From Candidatus Gastranaerophilales bacterium (GTDB taxonomy: Bacteria; Cyanobacteriota; Vampirovibrionia; Gastranaerophilales; Gastranaerophilaceae), in NCBI GenBank assembly GCA_944324305.1, contig CALUVV010000009.1:1-64000 (forward strand): 64,000 nt of DNA, read 5' to 3'. A model generated the notes under the pieces. That model did no database searches and had not been told where the DNA came from. It saw only the letters and a list, made by a program, of their open reading frames with translations. The position numbers were made by a program, and so were the translations under genes. The first letter of the stretch is position 1; every line of letters begins with the position of its first letter. Below, piece by piece: positions 44,152-53,284 of this stretch.

Positions 44152-46968
44152 TTATTTTACTGCTTCTCCGCATTCACAGCAGATGCCGTCTGCGTCAAGT
44201 TTTCTGTATTTCCAGCAGCGTTCGCATTTTTCGCCTTCTGCCTGTGTTACCCAAACTGTGTATCCTTCTTCCGTATATTCATTGAGCACATTTTCGGGTT
44301 TTTCACTTGATACATAAGCCTGTGAAGTAATAAATATGTTGCATAATTCAGCTTCATTAGCTTTTAAGACAGTATCATCATCTGCTTTTATGTAAACAGC
44401 AGCTTCCAATGAGCTTCCGACTTTTTTATCGGCACGCAAAGGTTCAATTGCTCTTGTTACAACTTCTCTTGCTTTTAATATTTTAGAAAAATCTTCTTCA
44501 AGCTTTTGATTATGCCATTCTGGTTTTACTTTAACCCAGTCAGAAAGAAGAATACTTTCAAGTCCGTTTTTCTGACATTCGGGCACGCTCATCCAGATAT
44601 CTTCCGCCTGATGAGGCATTACGGGAACAAGCATTCTTACAAGAGTTTGTAATGTTTCATACAGTACTGTCTGACAGGCGCGGCGTGATAATGATTTTTT
44701 ACCTGCCGTATAAAGTCTGTCTTTTACAATATCAAGATAGAATGAACTTAAATCAACAGCGGCAAAGTTTTGCAATTGTTGAAAATATTTATAGAATTCG
44801 TAATTGTCGAATGCCTCTGTTACACTTTCGATTAAGTGATTTAATTTATGAAGCGCAAATTTATCAATTTCTTTTAAGTCGTTATATTCAACATAATCGG
44901 TTTTAGGGGCAAAATCAAACAGGTTGCCGACCAAAAATCTTGAAGTATTTCTTGTTTTCTTAAAGATTTCCGCAAGCTGTTTAATAATATTGTTTCCGAT
45001 TTTTGTATCGTTTCTGTAATCAACGGAAGCTGCCCATAATCTTAGAATATCAGCCCCGTAAGTTTTGATAATTTCATCGGGTCTTATGTAGTTTCCTAAT
45101 GACTTTGACATTTTTCTTCCGTCCTCGCCAAACACAAATCCGTGAGTAAGAACAGATTTATAAGGAGCAATTCCCTGAGTAGCGATTGACGTTAAAAGTG
45201 ATGACTGGAACCATCCTCTGTGCTGGTCGGAACCTTCAAGGTACATTTCAACAGGAGTTGTGCCTAGTTCATCAGAACGTTTGTTTACAACAGCACGCCA
45301 GGTTATGCCTGAGTCAAACCAAACGTCCATGATATCATTTTCTTTTTTAAAGTGTGTTTTGCCGCATTTCGGGCATTTAAATCCTTGAGGAAGCAGTTCT
45401 TCGGCTGAATATTTAACCCATGCATCCGAACTTTCTTTCTCGAAAATTTTGGCAACATTTTCGATTGTTTCGTCTGTAACGATAACTTCTCCGCAGTCCT
45501 CACAGTAGAATACGGGAATTGGCACACCCCATGCACGCTGGCGTGAAATACACCAGTCAGTACGTCCCGCAACCATGTTTGATATTCTTGCTTCTCCGCC
45601 TGAAGGTATCCATTTTACTTTTTTTATTTCTTCCAAAGCTTTATCTCTAAATCTGTCTACCTTAACAAACCACTGAGGAGTTGCTCTGTAGATTACCGGA
45701 TTTTTGCATCTCCAGCAGTGCGGGTAACTGTGGTTTATATCCTGTTGAGCCAGTAATGCTCCGCAGTTTTGAAGTTTTTCAATTACAATAGAATTTCCTT
45801 TGTAATACGGAACACCTTCTAAATCTTTATCTTTAACTGCATCAGTCCAAACGCCTTTACTGTCTAACGGTGAAAATACTTCAATACCGTATCTGCATCC
45901 GACTTCATAGTCTTCAAGACCATGTCCCGGGGCTGTATGAACAGAACCGGTACCGGCATCAAGCGTTACGTGTTCTCCTAGAATAATCGGAGATTTTCTG
46001 TCAACAAGCGGATGCTTTGTATTTAAAAGTTCTAAATCCTGTCCTTTGCAAGAGCCGAGAACTTTAATATCTGTTTCATCCCATTCCACATCTTTTAAGA
46101 AACTTGCTAAAAGTTCTTGAGCGGCTACATATATATCGCCTTTATACTCAAAGAAAGTATATTCAAATTTCGGGTGAACACTTATTGCCATATTTGACGG
46201 AATTGTCCAGGGAGTTGTTGTCCAGATTACTGCATAAACATCTTTTCCTTCTGAACCGTCAATCATATTGTTTATTTTGTTTGTACTTTCGTCGTCAAAC
46301 TTAAATCTTACATAAATAGAGGTTGATGTATGATCAGCGTATTCAACTTCCGCTTCAGCAAGAGCGGTTTCGCATGATGCGCACCAGTATACGGGTTTCA
46401 ACCCTTTTTCAACATACCCTTTCTTGTACATTTCACCGAAAACTCTTACCTGTTCGGCTTCGAAATCAGGATTAATTGTCAAATAAGGATGATCCCAATC
46501 TCCGAGAACGCCCAAACGTTTGAATTCGCTTTCCTGTCCTTTTAAGTTTTTATGGGCAAATTCGCGGCATTTTTGTCTTAATTCAACGGGTGTTAAAGCG
46601 TTTCTTCCGCCTTTAATATTTTTTACCACCGCATTTTCAATCGGAAGCCCGTGGCCGTCATATCCGGGAACATACGGAGTATAATATCCTGCCTGTGCTT
46701 TGTATTTTAATAAAATATCTTTAAGGATTTTGTTAAGAGCAGTACCCACGTGAATTTTTTCGGAGCTTAAATAAGGCGGTCCGTCATGCAAAATGAATTT
46801 ATTTGCTTTATCACGCTGATTTATAATCTTATTATAAATGTCATTTTCATTCCAGAACTTTTGAATTTCAAGTTCTCTTACGGTAGCATTCGCTCTCATT
46901 GCCAGAGTAGTTTGAGGCAAGTTTAAAGTATCTTTATACTCTTTTTTTGTACTTGTTTCGTTACCCAT
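44152..46968 (-). CDS. ileS: Isoleucine-tRNA ligase
   Basis: 938 residues, full length. It has DGPPYLSSEKIHVGTALNKILKD (HIGH region), an editing domain, MSKSLGNYIRPDEIIKTYGADILR (KMSKS) and a C-terminal zinc finger CERCWKYRKLDADGICCECG. It charges tRNA-Ile and edits valine. It lies 5 nt after the glutamate/aspartate transporter gene, so the two may share a transcript. Confidence 0.97.
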   Translation of the reverse strand: MGNETSTKKEYKDTLNLPQTTLAMRANATVRELEIQKFWNENDIYNKIINQRDKANKFILHDGPPYLSSEKIHVGTALNKILKDILLKYKAQAGYYTPYVPGYDGHGLPIENAVVKNIKGGRNALTPVELRQKCREFAHKNLKGQESEFKRLGVLGDWDHPYLTINPDFEAEQVRVFGEMYKKGYVEKGLKPVYWCASCETALAEAEVEYADHTSTSIYVRFKFDDESTNKINNMIDGSEGKDVYAVIWTTTPWTIPSNMAISVHPKFEYTFFEYKGDIYVAAQELLASFLKDVEWDETDIKVLGSCKGQDLELLNTKHPLVDRKSPIILGEHVTLDAGTGSVHTAPGHGLEDYEVGCRYGIEVFSPLDSKGVWTDAVKDKDLEGVPYYKGNSIVIEKLQNCGALLAQQDINHSYPHCWRCKNPVIYRATPQWFVKVDRFRDKALEEIKKVKWIPSGGEARISNMVAGRTDWCISRQRAWGVPIPVFYCEDCGEVIVTDETIENVAKIFEKESSDAWVKYSAEELLPQGFKCPKCGKTHFKKENDIMDVWFDSGITWRAVVNKRSDELGTTPVEMYLEGSDQHRGWFQSSLLTSIATQGIAPYKSVLTHGFVFGEDGRKMSKSLGNYIRPDEIIKTYGADILRLWAASVDYRNDTKIGNNIIKQLAEIFKKTRNTSRFLVGNLFDFAPKTDYVEYNDLKEIDKFALHKLNHLIESVTEAFDNYEFYKYFQQLQNFAAVDLSSFYLDIVKDRLYTAGKKSLSRRACQTVLYETLQTLVRMLVPVMPHQAEDIWMSVPECQKNGLESILLSDWVKVKPEWHNQKLEEDFSKILKAREVVTRAIEPLRADKKVGSSLEAAVYIKADDDTVLKANEAELCNIFITSQAYVSSEKPENVLNEYTEEGYTVWVTQAEGEKCERCWKYRKLDADGICCECGEAVK

Positions 46969-46973
46969 ATTAC

Positions 46974-48278
46974 TTATCCTTCTTTTATTTTTTCAATTGT
47001 ATGCTGAATGTCGTTTCCAATGCTTTCCCGCTTGGACTGTTCAACAAATTCGTTCATTTTATCGTAATCAAATTCTTTTTCCCAGCGTGCAATAACAACC
47101 GTTGCAACACAATTACCTACAAGGTTAATCGCGGTTCTTCCCATATCGAGAATTTGGTCAATCCCTAAAAGGATTGCAACGCCGAGTATCGGAATGTTAA
47201 AGCTTGCAAGAGTTCCCGCAAGAACGATTAAGGCAACGCGCGGAGCACCTGCAATCCCTTTACTCGTAAGCATTAATGCAAGCATTATAATTACCTGCTG
47301 GTTTAAATCAAGATTTATTCCTACAATTTGAGATGAAAATAAAACACCCATCGCAAGATAAATCGTACTTCCGTCAAGGTTAAACGTATAACCTGTCGGC
47401 ATTACAAAGCCCACAATATTTTTCGGAACTCCGAAACGTTCCATAATTTCCATTGCTTTAGGAAATGCAGCTTCCGAGCTTGCAGTGGTGAACGCTAATA
47501 GTGCGGGTTCCTGTACCGCTCTTAATAAATTTCTGAATGAAATTTTTACAATCTTGCATGCAATAAAAAGTACCAGAAGCACAAATACCGCAAGCGCAAA
47601 ATACATTGCTCCGATTACTTTAAAGTAGCTTTTTAATACCGATAAACCGTTAGCACCGATAGTTGATGCAATTGCCCCGAAAATACCTAAAGGAGCAAAA
47701 TACATAACATATTCGGTAAATTTAAACATTATTTGAGAAACAGAGTTTAGAACATCAATAACAGGTTTTGCCGCTTTTCCGACGGCAACCATTGCAAGAG
47801 CAAAGAATATTGAAAATACTACAATCTGCAATAAGTTACCCTGTGCCATTGCATCAATTATGCTGGTCGGGAAAATGCTCGTAACCATTTCACTTATTGA
47901 CGTATGCGCCTGTGTGGCTGCCATAAGCCCCGCTTCCTGCATATGGATTGCGTGCGGAGTGTTTCTGGTTACAAATCCTACACCCGGCTTAAATATATTT
48001 GCCATTGTAAGACCTATTATCAGAGCCAGTGTCGTAACTATTTCAAAATAAATTATTGTTTTTAATCCGATTTTTCCTAAGCTTTTAGCATCGCCGTGTC
48101 CTGCCACCCCTACAACAAGTGTGGCAAAAAGCAAAGGTGCTATAATCATTTTAACCATTCTTAAAAATATAACTGCGAACGGTCTCATCTTAACTGCAAA
48201 GTCAGGGGCAAAATGACCTACAATGACACCTAAAATTAATGCTAAAAATATCAGGGCTGTAAGTTTTGAATGTTTCAA
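46974..48278 (-). CDS. gltP: Dicarboxylate/amino acid:cation symporter (GltP/DctA family)
   Basis: 434 residues with about eight membrane helices and two re-entrant loops. Family signatures: FTTASSEAAFPKAMEIMERFGVPKNIVGFVMPTGYTFNLDGSTIYLAMG and RTAINLVGNCVATVVIARWE. It imports glutamate, aspartate or C4-dicarboxylates with sodium or protons. A GAGGT site precedes the start. The exact substrate is uncertain. Confidence 0.9.
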   Translation of the reverse strand: MKHSKLTALIFLALILGVIVGHFAPDFAVKMRPFAVIFLRMVKMIIAPLLFATLVVGVAGHGDAKSLGKIGLKTIIYFEIVTTLALIIGLTMANIFKPGVGFVTRNTPHAIHMQEAGLMAATQAHTSISEMVTSIFPTSIIDAMAQGNLLQIVVFSIFFALAMVAVGKAAKPVIDVLNSVSQIMFKFTEYVMYFAPLGIFGAIASTIGANGLSVLKSYFKVIGAMYFALAVFVLLVLFIACKIVKISFRNLLRAVQEPALLAFTTASSEAAFPKAMEIMERFGVPKNIVGFVMPTGYTFNLDGSTIYLAMGVLFSSQIVGINLDLNQQVIIMLALMLTSKGIAGAPRVALIVLAGTLASFNIPILGVAILLGIDQILDMGRTAINLVGNCVATVVIARWEKEFDYDKMNEFVEQSKRESIGNDIQHTIEKIKEG

Positions 48279-48372
48279 TGTAATACCTCGTTTAACATTA
48301 TATTATAAACATAGACATGTGTATAATTTCCTGTAACGTTTCGTAAAAGTTTTGTAACAAGTTTACCCATGC

Positions 48373-48396
48373 CAATATTAAATTGATGTAATATTG
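48373..48396. promoter_or_regulatory. Inverted repeat upstream of the ribonucleotide reductase gene
   Basis: CAATATTA-N8-TAATATTG, 58-81 nt before the start codon. It could be an operator; it does not fit the paired NrdR boxes well. Confidence 0.35.
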
Positions 48397-48453
48397 TTGA
48401 ATAGACATGTTGAAAGGAATATAATAATAAATATAAAGTAAGGGGAGGTTAAT

Positions 48454-50430
48454 GTGACAGATACCACATGTATGGAAAAGTTGAATTTATCGGACAATGC
48501 AATTAAGGTTCTTGAAAAAAGATACTTAAAGAGAGATAAAGAGGGAAACTGTGTAGAAACTCCTGCGGATATGTTCAGACGTGTTGCTGATACTATTGCG
48601 TCAGGTGATTTAAAATTCGGAAAATCGCAGTCGGATGTTGATAAATTATCCGACAGATTTTATAAAGCTATTACAAACAGATATTTTATGCCTAATTCTC
48701 CTACATTAATGAATGCGGGCAGAGAATTGGGACAATTGGCAGCCTGCTTTGTTCTTCCCGTGGAAGACAGCCTTGAAGGTATTTTTGAAACAGTTAAAAA
48801 TACTGCGTTAATTCATAAATCAGGCGGCGGTACAGGTTTTTCTTTCTCAAAATTAAGACCTAAAAACAGTGTTGTTCGCTCAACTATGGGTGTATCATCA
48901 GGTCCTGTTTCATTTATGGAAGTGTTTAACGCTGCAACCGAAGCCGTTAAACAAGGCGGTACAAGACGCGGTGCAAATATGGGTATTTTAAGAGTTGACC
49001 ACCCTGATATTTTAGACTTTATCGAATGCAAAAGCGATAATAATAAATTAAATAACTTTAATATTTCCGTTGCTATTACAGATAAATTTATGGAAGCTTT
49101 AAAAGCAGGAACGGATTATGAATTGATTAATCCTCAAAACAATACCGTTGCAGGTAAATTAAGTGCTAAAAAAGTGTTTGACATGATTGTTGACGGCGCA
49201 TGGAGAAACGGTGAGCCAGGTATTATCTTTATTGATAAAATGAACGGTGACAACCCGACACCGCTTGTAGGACAAATTGAATCTACAAACCCTTGCGGAG
49301 AAGTTCCTTTGCTTGCGTATGAAGCTTGTAACTTAGGGTCTATAAACCTCGGCAGAATGGTGGATAACGGCGAAATCAACTGGGATTTACTCGCTGAAAC
49401 AACAAGAACTGCTATCAGATTTTTGGACAATGTAATCGCAGTTAATAATTACCCGCTTCCGCAGATTTCCGAGATGGTTCAAAATAACAGAAAAATTGGT
49501 CTCGGTGTAATGGGCTGGGCTGATATGCTTATGAAACTCGGACTTTCCTATGCTTCTGAAGAAGGAACACACCTTGCAGGGCAGATTATGGAATTTATTG
49601 ATTACGAATCCAAATGCGAATCAATTGAACTTTCAAAAGAAAGAGGTAAATTTAATAACTTTAAAGGCAGTGTTTATGACGCTCCTAACTATCTGTATAA
49701 CAAATACAAAGGTAAATCAGCAGGAAAAATTTCCGATGAGCAATGGAAAGAACTTGATGAGCAGATTGCAAAATTCGGTATCAGAAATGCGACAACAACT
49801 TGTATTGCGCCGACAGGTACAATTTCAATGATTGCATCGGCATCAGGCGGTGTTGAACCTCTGTTCGGTCTTGTATTTTCAAGATTAATTATGGACGGAA
49901 CAGAAATGCTTGAGGTTAACCCGATATTCAAAGATTATGCTGTTGAGCATGGCTTCTATTCCGAAGCATTGATGAAAGAAATTGCAAAAACAGGTTCAGT
50001 TGCACATGTTGACGGAGTTCCTTCTGGTGCAAAACATATCTTTGTAACGGCTCACGATGTATCTCCCTACTGGCATGTTAAAATGCAGGCGGCATTCCAG
50101 CTTCACACAGATAACGCGGTTTCTAAAACAGTTAACTTTGAAGAACACGCTACACGCAAAGATATTGAAGAAGCTTATATCTTAGCTTATGAAAATAACT
50201 TAAAAGGTATAACTGTTTACAGAAACAATTCACGCCAGTTCCAGCCGATGAACCTCGATGACAAAAAGAAATCGGAAGAGGCAAAAGCTGAAGAAGCTGT
50301 TGTTGAAGAAGTATCGGAAGAACCGACAGGAGAAATTAAAACGGTAAAATGTCCCGAATGCGGCAACGAAATTCAAATGGCAGAAGGATGTTTTATCTGC
50401 CTGAAATGCGGATATTCGGGATGCTCATAA
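48454..50430 (+). CDS. nrdJ: Adenosylcobalamin-dependent (class II) ribonucleotide reductase
   Basis: 658 residues, GTG start with AGGGGAGG. It contains NSPTLMNAGRELGQLAACFVLPVEDS, SGGGTGFSFSKLRP, TNPCGEVPLLAYEACNLGSINL and ATTTCIAPTGTISMIASASGGVEP. The C-terminus ends in a zinc ribbon, CPECGNEIQMAEGCFICLKCGYSGCS, as in many B12-dependent enzymes. It makes deoxynucleotides without oxygen, so the cell needs a corrinoid. It stands alone with its own terminator. Confidence 0.94.
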   Translation: MTDTTCMEKLNLSDNAIKVLEKRYLKRDKEGNCVETPADMFRRVADTIASGDLKFGKSQSDVDKLSDRFYKAITNRYFMPNSPTLMNAGRELGQLAACFVLPVEDSLEGIFETVKNTALIHKSGGGTGFSFSKLRPKNSVVRSTMGVSSGPVSFMEVFNAATEAVKQGGTRRGANMGILRVDHPDILDFIECKSDNNKLNNFNISVAITDKFMEALKAGTDYELINPQNNTVAGKLSAKKVFDMIVDGAWRNGEPGIIFIDKMNGDNPTPLVGQIESTNPCGEVPLLAYEACNLGSINLGRMVDNGEINWDLLAETTRTAIRFLDNVIAVNNYPLPQISEMVQNNRKIGLGVMGWADMLMKLGLSYASEEGTHLAGQIMEFIDYESKCESIELSKERGKFNNFKGSVYDAPNYLYNKYKGKSAGKISDEQWKELDEQIAKFGIRNATTTCIAPTGTISMIASASGGVEPLFGLVFSRLIMDGTEMLEVNPIFKDYAVEHGFYSEALMKEIAKTGSVAHVDGVPSGAKHIFVTAHDVSPYWHVKMQAAFQLHTDNAVSKTVNFEEHATRKDIEEAYILAYENNLKGITVYRNNSRQFQPMNLDDKKKSEEAKAEEAVVEEVSEEPTGEIKTVKCPECGNEIQMAEGCFICLKCGYSGCS

Positions 50431-50455
50431 TTTAATATTAATAAGAGAGAGCTTA

Positions 50456-50489
50456 AATACTACCCCGAAAATAAGGGGTAGTATTTTTT
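50456..50489 (+). terminator. Terminator after the ribonucleotide reductase gene
   Basis: AATACTACCCC-N8-GGGGTAGTATT followed by TTTT. Confidence 0.9.
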
Positions 50490-50589
50490 GTAAATATTTG
50501 TTAATATTTGATTAAAAATTGGCATTTTTTTTCTTGACGTGTTTTCATGAAGGCATAACAAGTGTGTAAATTTTGAAAGGTAAAAGTTT

Positions 50590-51417
50590 ATGGCAGACAA
50601 CATGACAATCGGACCCGCATTAGCAATAGGCGGTAACAAAGTCGAAATGACCCAGCAGGGTAAAATTCAGGTTACTAATCCTCAAGGTAAAATTAAAACT
50701 TTATCTCAGGATGAATTCAAAAAACAACTGGTTAAAAATGCAGACAAAATTGAAGCAGGACAGGATTTTGAATTCAAAAAAGACAATAAAAATGTAAAAG
50801 CCGCAGCAGGTATTGGCGGACTTCTTACAGCTGCTTATGTTGGTTTAAGCCTTGCCGTCGGTAAAGGTAAATTAACAAAAGCCGTTGCTGAACAAGGTAA
50901 AAAACTCGGCTTTATGAGTCAGGTAAAAAATGTATTCGTTGCAATCGGTGAAAGCGGTGTTAAACTTTGGAACAGTATTACCGGAAAAGCAGTTAAGTTA
51001 AAAGACAAATTAACTGGTAAAACTGAAAAAGCAGCTGAAGAATTGCAGAATAAACGTTATGCAACTTACTCAAAAGAACAGGCAGCAAATGATGCTCACA
51101 GACATCATGCAGCTACTTTTGATAAATCTCATTTAACTTCTCTTCAGCGTGATGAAATGATTTCAGATGCTCAAGCTGCTTTTGCGAATTATGATCCTGC
51201 TCAATTTAAAAAATCAAAAGTTTTAGAAAATGCAGGCTTAAATAATAAACAATATGATGTGGTTAAAGAATATGCAAACTCTGCAGAAAATGTAAAATTA
51301 ACAAAAGAACAAAAAGAAATTCTTCCGCATTGGATACAGGATAAAGAATCTTGCCAGAGATATGTAAATTCTATAGAAGCAAGTTTCGCTAAAATTGATA
51401 AACAGTTTGCTCAATAG
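50590..51417 (+). CDS. Unassigned 275-residue protein with short hydrophobic segment
   Basis: It starts MADNMTIGPALAIGGNKVEM; a Lys-rich region is followed by a Gly/Ala hydrophobic segment (about 73-92, AAGIGGLLTAAYVGLSLAVG), then Lys-rich helices and a His-rich patch (DAHRHHAATF). No signal peptide and no known domain. GAAAGG ribosome site. It has its own terminator. Possibly lineage-specific. Confidence 0.55.
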   Translation: MADNMTIGPALAIGGNKVEMTQQGKIQVTNPQGKIKTLSQDEFKKQLVKNADKIEAGQDFEFKKDNKNVKAAAGIGGLLTAAYVGLSLAVGKGKLTKAVAEQGKKLGFMSQVKNVFVAIGESGVKLWNSITGKAVKLKDKLTGKTEKAAEELQNKRYATYSKEQAANDAHRHHAATFDKSHLTSLQRDEMISDAQAAFANYDPAQFKKSKVLENAGLNNKQYDVVKEYANSAENVKLTKEQKEILPHWIQDKESCQRYVNSIEASFAKIDKQFAQ

Positions 51418-51456
51418 AATAATCACTAAAAATTTTAAAATTTACACATAAATATA

Positions 51457-51491
51457 AATCACTCCTTTAATTCAATAGGAGTGATTTTTTT
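51457..51491 (+). terminator. Terminator after the 50590 gene
   Basis: AATCACTCCT-N10-AGGAGTGATT followed by a T-run. Confidence 0.9.
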
Positions 51492-51495
51492 GTTG

Positions 51496-51501
51496 TATGA
51501 T
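51496..51501 (+). promoter_or_regulatory. -10 box placed for a leaderless glycosyltransferase mRNA
   Basis: TATGAT ends 6 nt before the ATG at 51508. There is no ribosome site between them and no strong -35 box. Confidence 0.45.
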
Positions 51502-51507
51502 AGACTT

Positions 51508-52332
51508 ATGAAAGTATCCGTTGTTACAGCAAGTTATAATTATCAGGATTACATCAAAGAGGCGATACAATCGGTATTGAACCAGACGTATAAAGATTGG
51601 GAGCTTATTATTGTTGATGACTGTTCAACGGATAATTCCATTGAAGCTATAAAATCTTTTAATGATGAAAGGATTAAATTATTTGTTAATGAAAAAAATC
51701 TCGGTTTGCAGAAAACGGTTAAGCGCGGGATTGAAAACGCTTCGGGTGAATGGATTGTTTTTTTGGAAAGTGACGATATTTTAAAACCTGATAATGTTGA
51801 AAAAAAGGTCAGGATTGCTCAAAAATATAAAGATGTAAATTTAATTTTTAATGACTGCGAGTTTTTCGGCGATGAAGAAAAGGTTAGAGATTTTACAATT
51901 GCTTTGCAGAAAACCCGCTCTTTGCTCAGAAAAAAAACTTATCCTCAAAATATGTTTTATAACTTTTATCTCAGCAATAAGATTTTTACATTTTCATCGG
52001 TAATGGCCAGGCGTGAAGATTTACTGAAAATAAGTTTTAATCCTCCGATGGATTGTCTTCTGGATTGGTGGCTGTGGGTTCAGCTGGCTTACGGCGGGAA
52101 ATTTTATTATTTGCCTGAAATATTGACTGAATGGCGTTTGCATACAGACAGTTATATTTATAAATCAAAGCATAATTCACCTAAACAACTGCAGATGAAA
52201 ATATATTTTGAAATGTTTAAAAAATACAAAAATCCTCTGATACTTTTGTTTATTCCGTTTGCTCAAATTATCTGGCACTTGCAGCAGATTAAAAAGAACA
52301 CTAAAAAGCTAATCTTTAACAAAGGGAAATAA
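51508..52332 (+). CDS. GT2-type glycosyltransferase
   Basis: 274 residues from the ATG at 51508. The GT-A fold is clear: KVSVVTASYNYQDYIKEAIQSVLNQTYKDWELIIVDDCSTDNS and FLESDDI (metal-binding Asp). The C-terminal part has FDWWLWVQLAYGG-like and EWRLHTDS sequences typical of surface glycan enzymes. It overlaps the end of the rhamnan-type gene (convergent, 24 nt). The start lacks a ribosome site. Confidence 0.88.
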   Translation: MKVSVVTASYNYQDYIKEAIQSVLNQTYKDWELIIVDDCSTDNSIEAIKSFNDERIKLFVNEKNLGLQKTVKRGIENASGEWIVFLESDDILKPDNVEKKVRIAQKYKDVNLIFNDCEFFGDEEKVRDFTIALQKTRSLLRKKTYPQNMFYNFYLSNKIFTFSSVMARREDLLKISFNPPMDCLLDWWLWVQLAYGGKFYYLPEILTEWRLHTDSYIYKSKHNSPKQLQMKIYFEMFKKYKNPLILLFIPFAQIIWHLQQIKKNTKKLIFNKGK

Positions 52333-53190
52333 TTTGTTTATTAATATGGCAAAGGGTTTTCGTATTGCAAAAGGAAAGTTTGCAAGAGCAGAAAATATCA
52401 GTTTTTTTATTCCGAACGGAATTTTTTTGTTAATATTTCTCGGCAGATTTATTAAGTTTTTCGGGTAATCTTCGAGTAATGTTTCATAATTTTCAATCGT
52501 TGCTGCATCAGTATTTTTAAGGTCAAAAAGAGATTTTTTTATAAAAGGCATTTTATATTTTTCTATAATCTCACGCCATTTTAAAATCGTTACGTTATTA
52601 ATATTTTCGTAAGCATTAATAAAGGTTTTATATTTGAAACCTTTTTGAACAAGAAGTTCTGTCAGACCTATTTCATAATTTGATATAACAAGTTTTTTAC
52701 TTTCTTCATGTTTTATTGAGTTTACAAAATCTGCAAAAAAGTCTTTTGTAAAAACATTTTTTCCAAACACAATAAAATAACTTTGAATGTGCGGACGTTT
52801 GACAAAGAAATGCCCTATATTTTTTTTGTATCCGTAATTATTTTTTGTAATTCCCCAGAAATCACAATCATTCATATTATTAAAAATATTTTGAAGCGGA
52901 TACAAAGGCCCGTAACAGCTGTCGTTTGCAAATATAAGCTCATCAAACTCATTTAACCTTTCTTGAAGATGCAGAAAGCCTCTTTTATACGAACCGAAAT
53001 CGTACTCATTATGTTCTTCCGCAATAATTTTATCTGCAAGTCCGTTTAAACATTCCGCATTTTTCAAATTACAGCAGGAAACAAATACTATTGTACCGGC
53101 AATCTTTTTAAGTTCCTTTAAATAATAAAGAACATAATCCTTTACAAAACCGTCTTTGTCATAATGTGCAAATACCGCAGCTCTTTTCAT
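52309..53190 (-). CDS. Rhamnan synthesis protein F (RgpF) family protein
   Basis: 293 residues from the ATG at 53190. RAAVFAHYDKDGFVKDYVLYYLKELKKIAG, EEHNEYDFGSYKRGFLHL and ELIFANDSCYGPLYPLQNIF are typical of the RgpF family, which takes part in rhamnose-containing polysaccharide assembly. The C-terminal ~60 residues are basic and hydrophobic. The start codon lies 6 nt after TATAAT with no ribosome site, so its mRNA is probably leaderless. Together with the neighbouring GT2 it hints at a surface polysaccharide. Confidence 0.83.
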   Translation of the reverse strand: MKRAAVFAHYDKDGFVKDYVLYYLKELKKIAGTIVFVSCCNLKNAECLNGLADKIIAEEHNEYDFGSYKRGFLHLQERLNEFDELIFANDSCYGPLYPLQNIFNNMNDCDFWGITKNNYGYKKNIGHFFVKRPHIQSYFIVFGKNVFTKDFFADFVNSIKHEESKKLVISNYEIGLTELLVQKGFKYKTFINAYENINNVTILKWREIIEKYKMPFIKKSLFDLKNTDAATIENYETLLEDYPKNLINLPRNINKKIPFGIKKLIFSALANFPFAIRKPFAILINKLFPFVKD

Positions 53191-53196
53191 AGCCAA

Positions 53197-53202
53197 ATTA
53201 TA
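53197..53202 (-). promoter_or_regulatory. -10 box placed for a leaderless RgpF-type mRNA
   Basis: TATAAT on the minus strand ends 6 nt before the ATG at 53190; a TTGAAA lies 19 nt further upstream. Confidence 0.55.
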
Positions 53203-53284
53203 ACATAAAATATGATTTGTATTTCAAGGCGGTTTATTGTATTATTCAGTTATAGAATTATTAAATGAGAGGGAATTATAGAAA

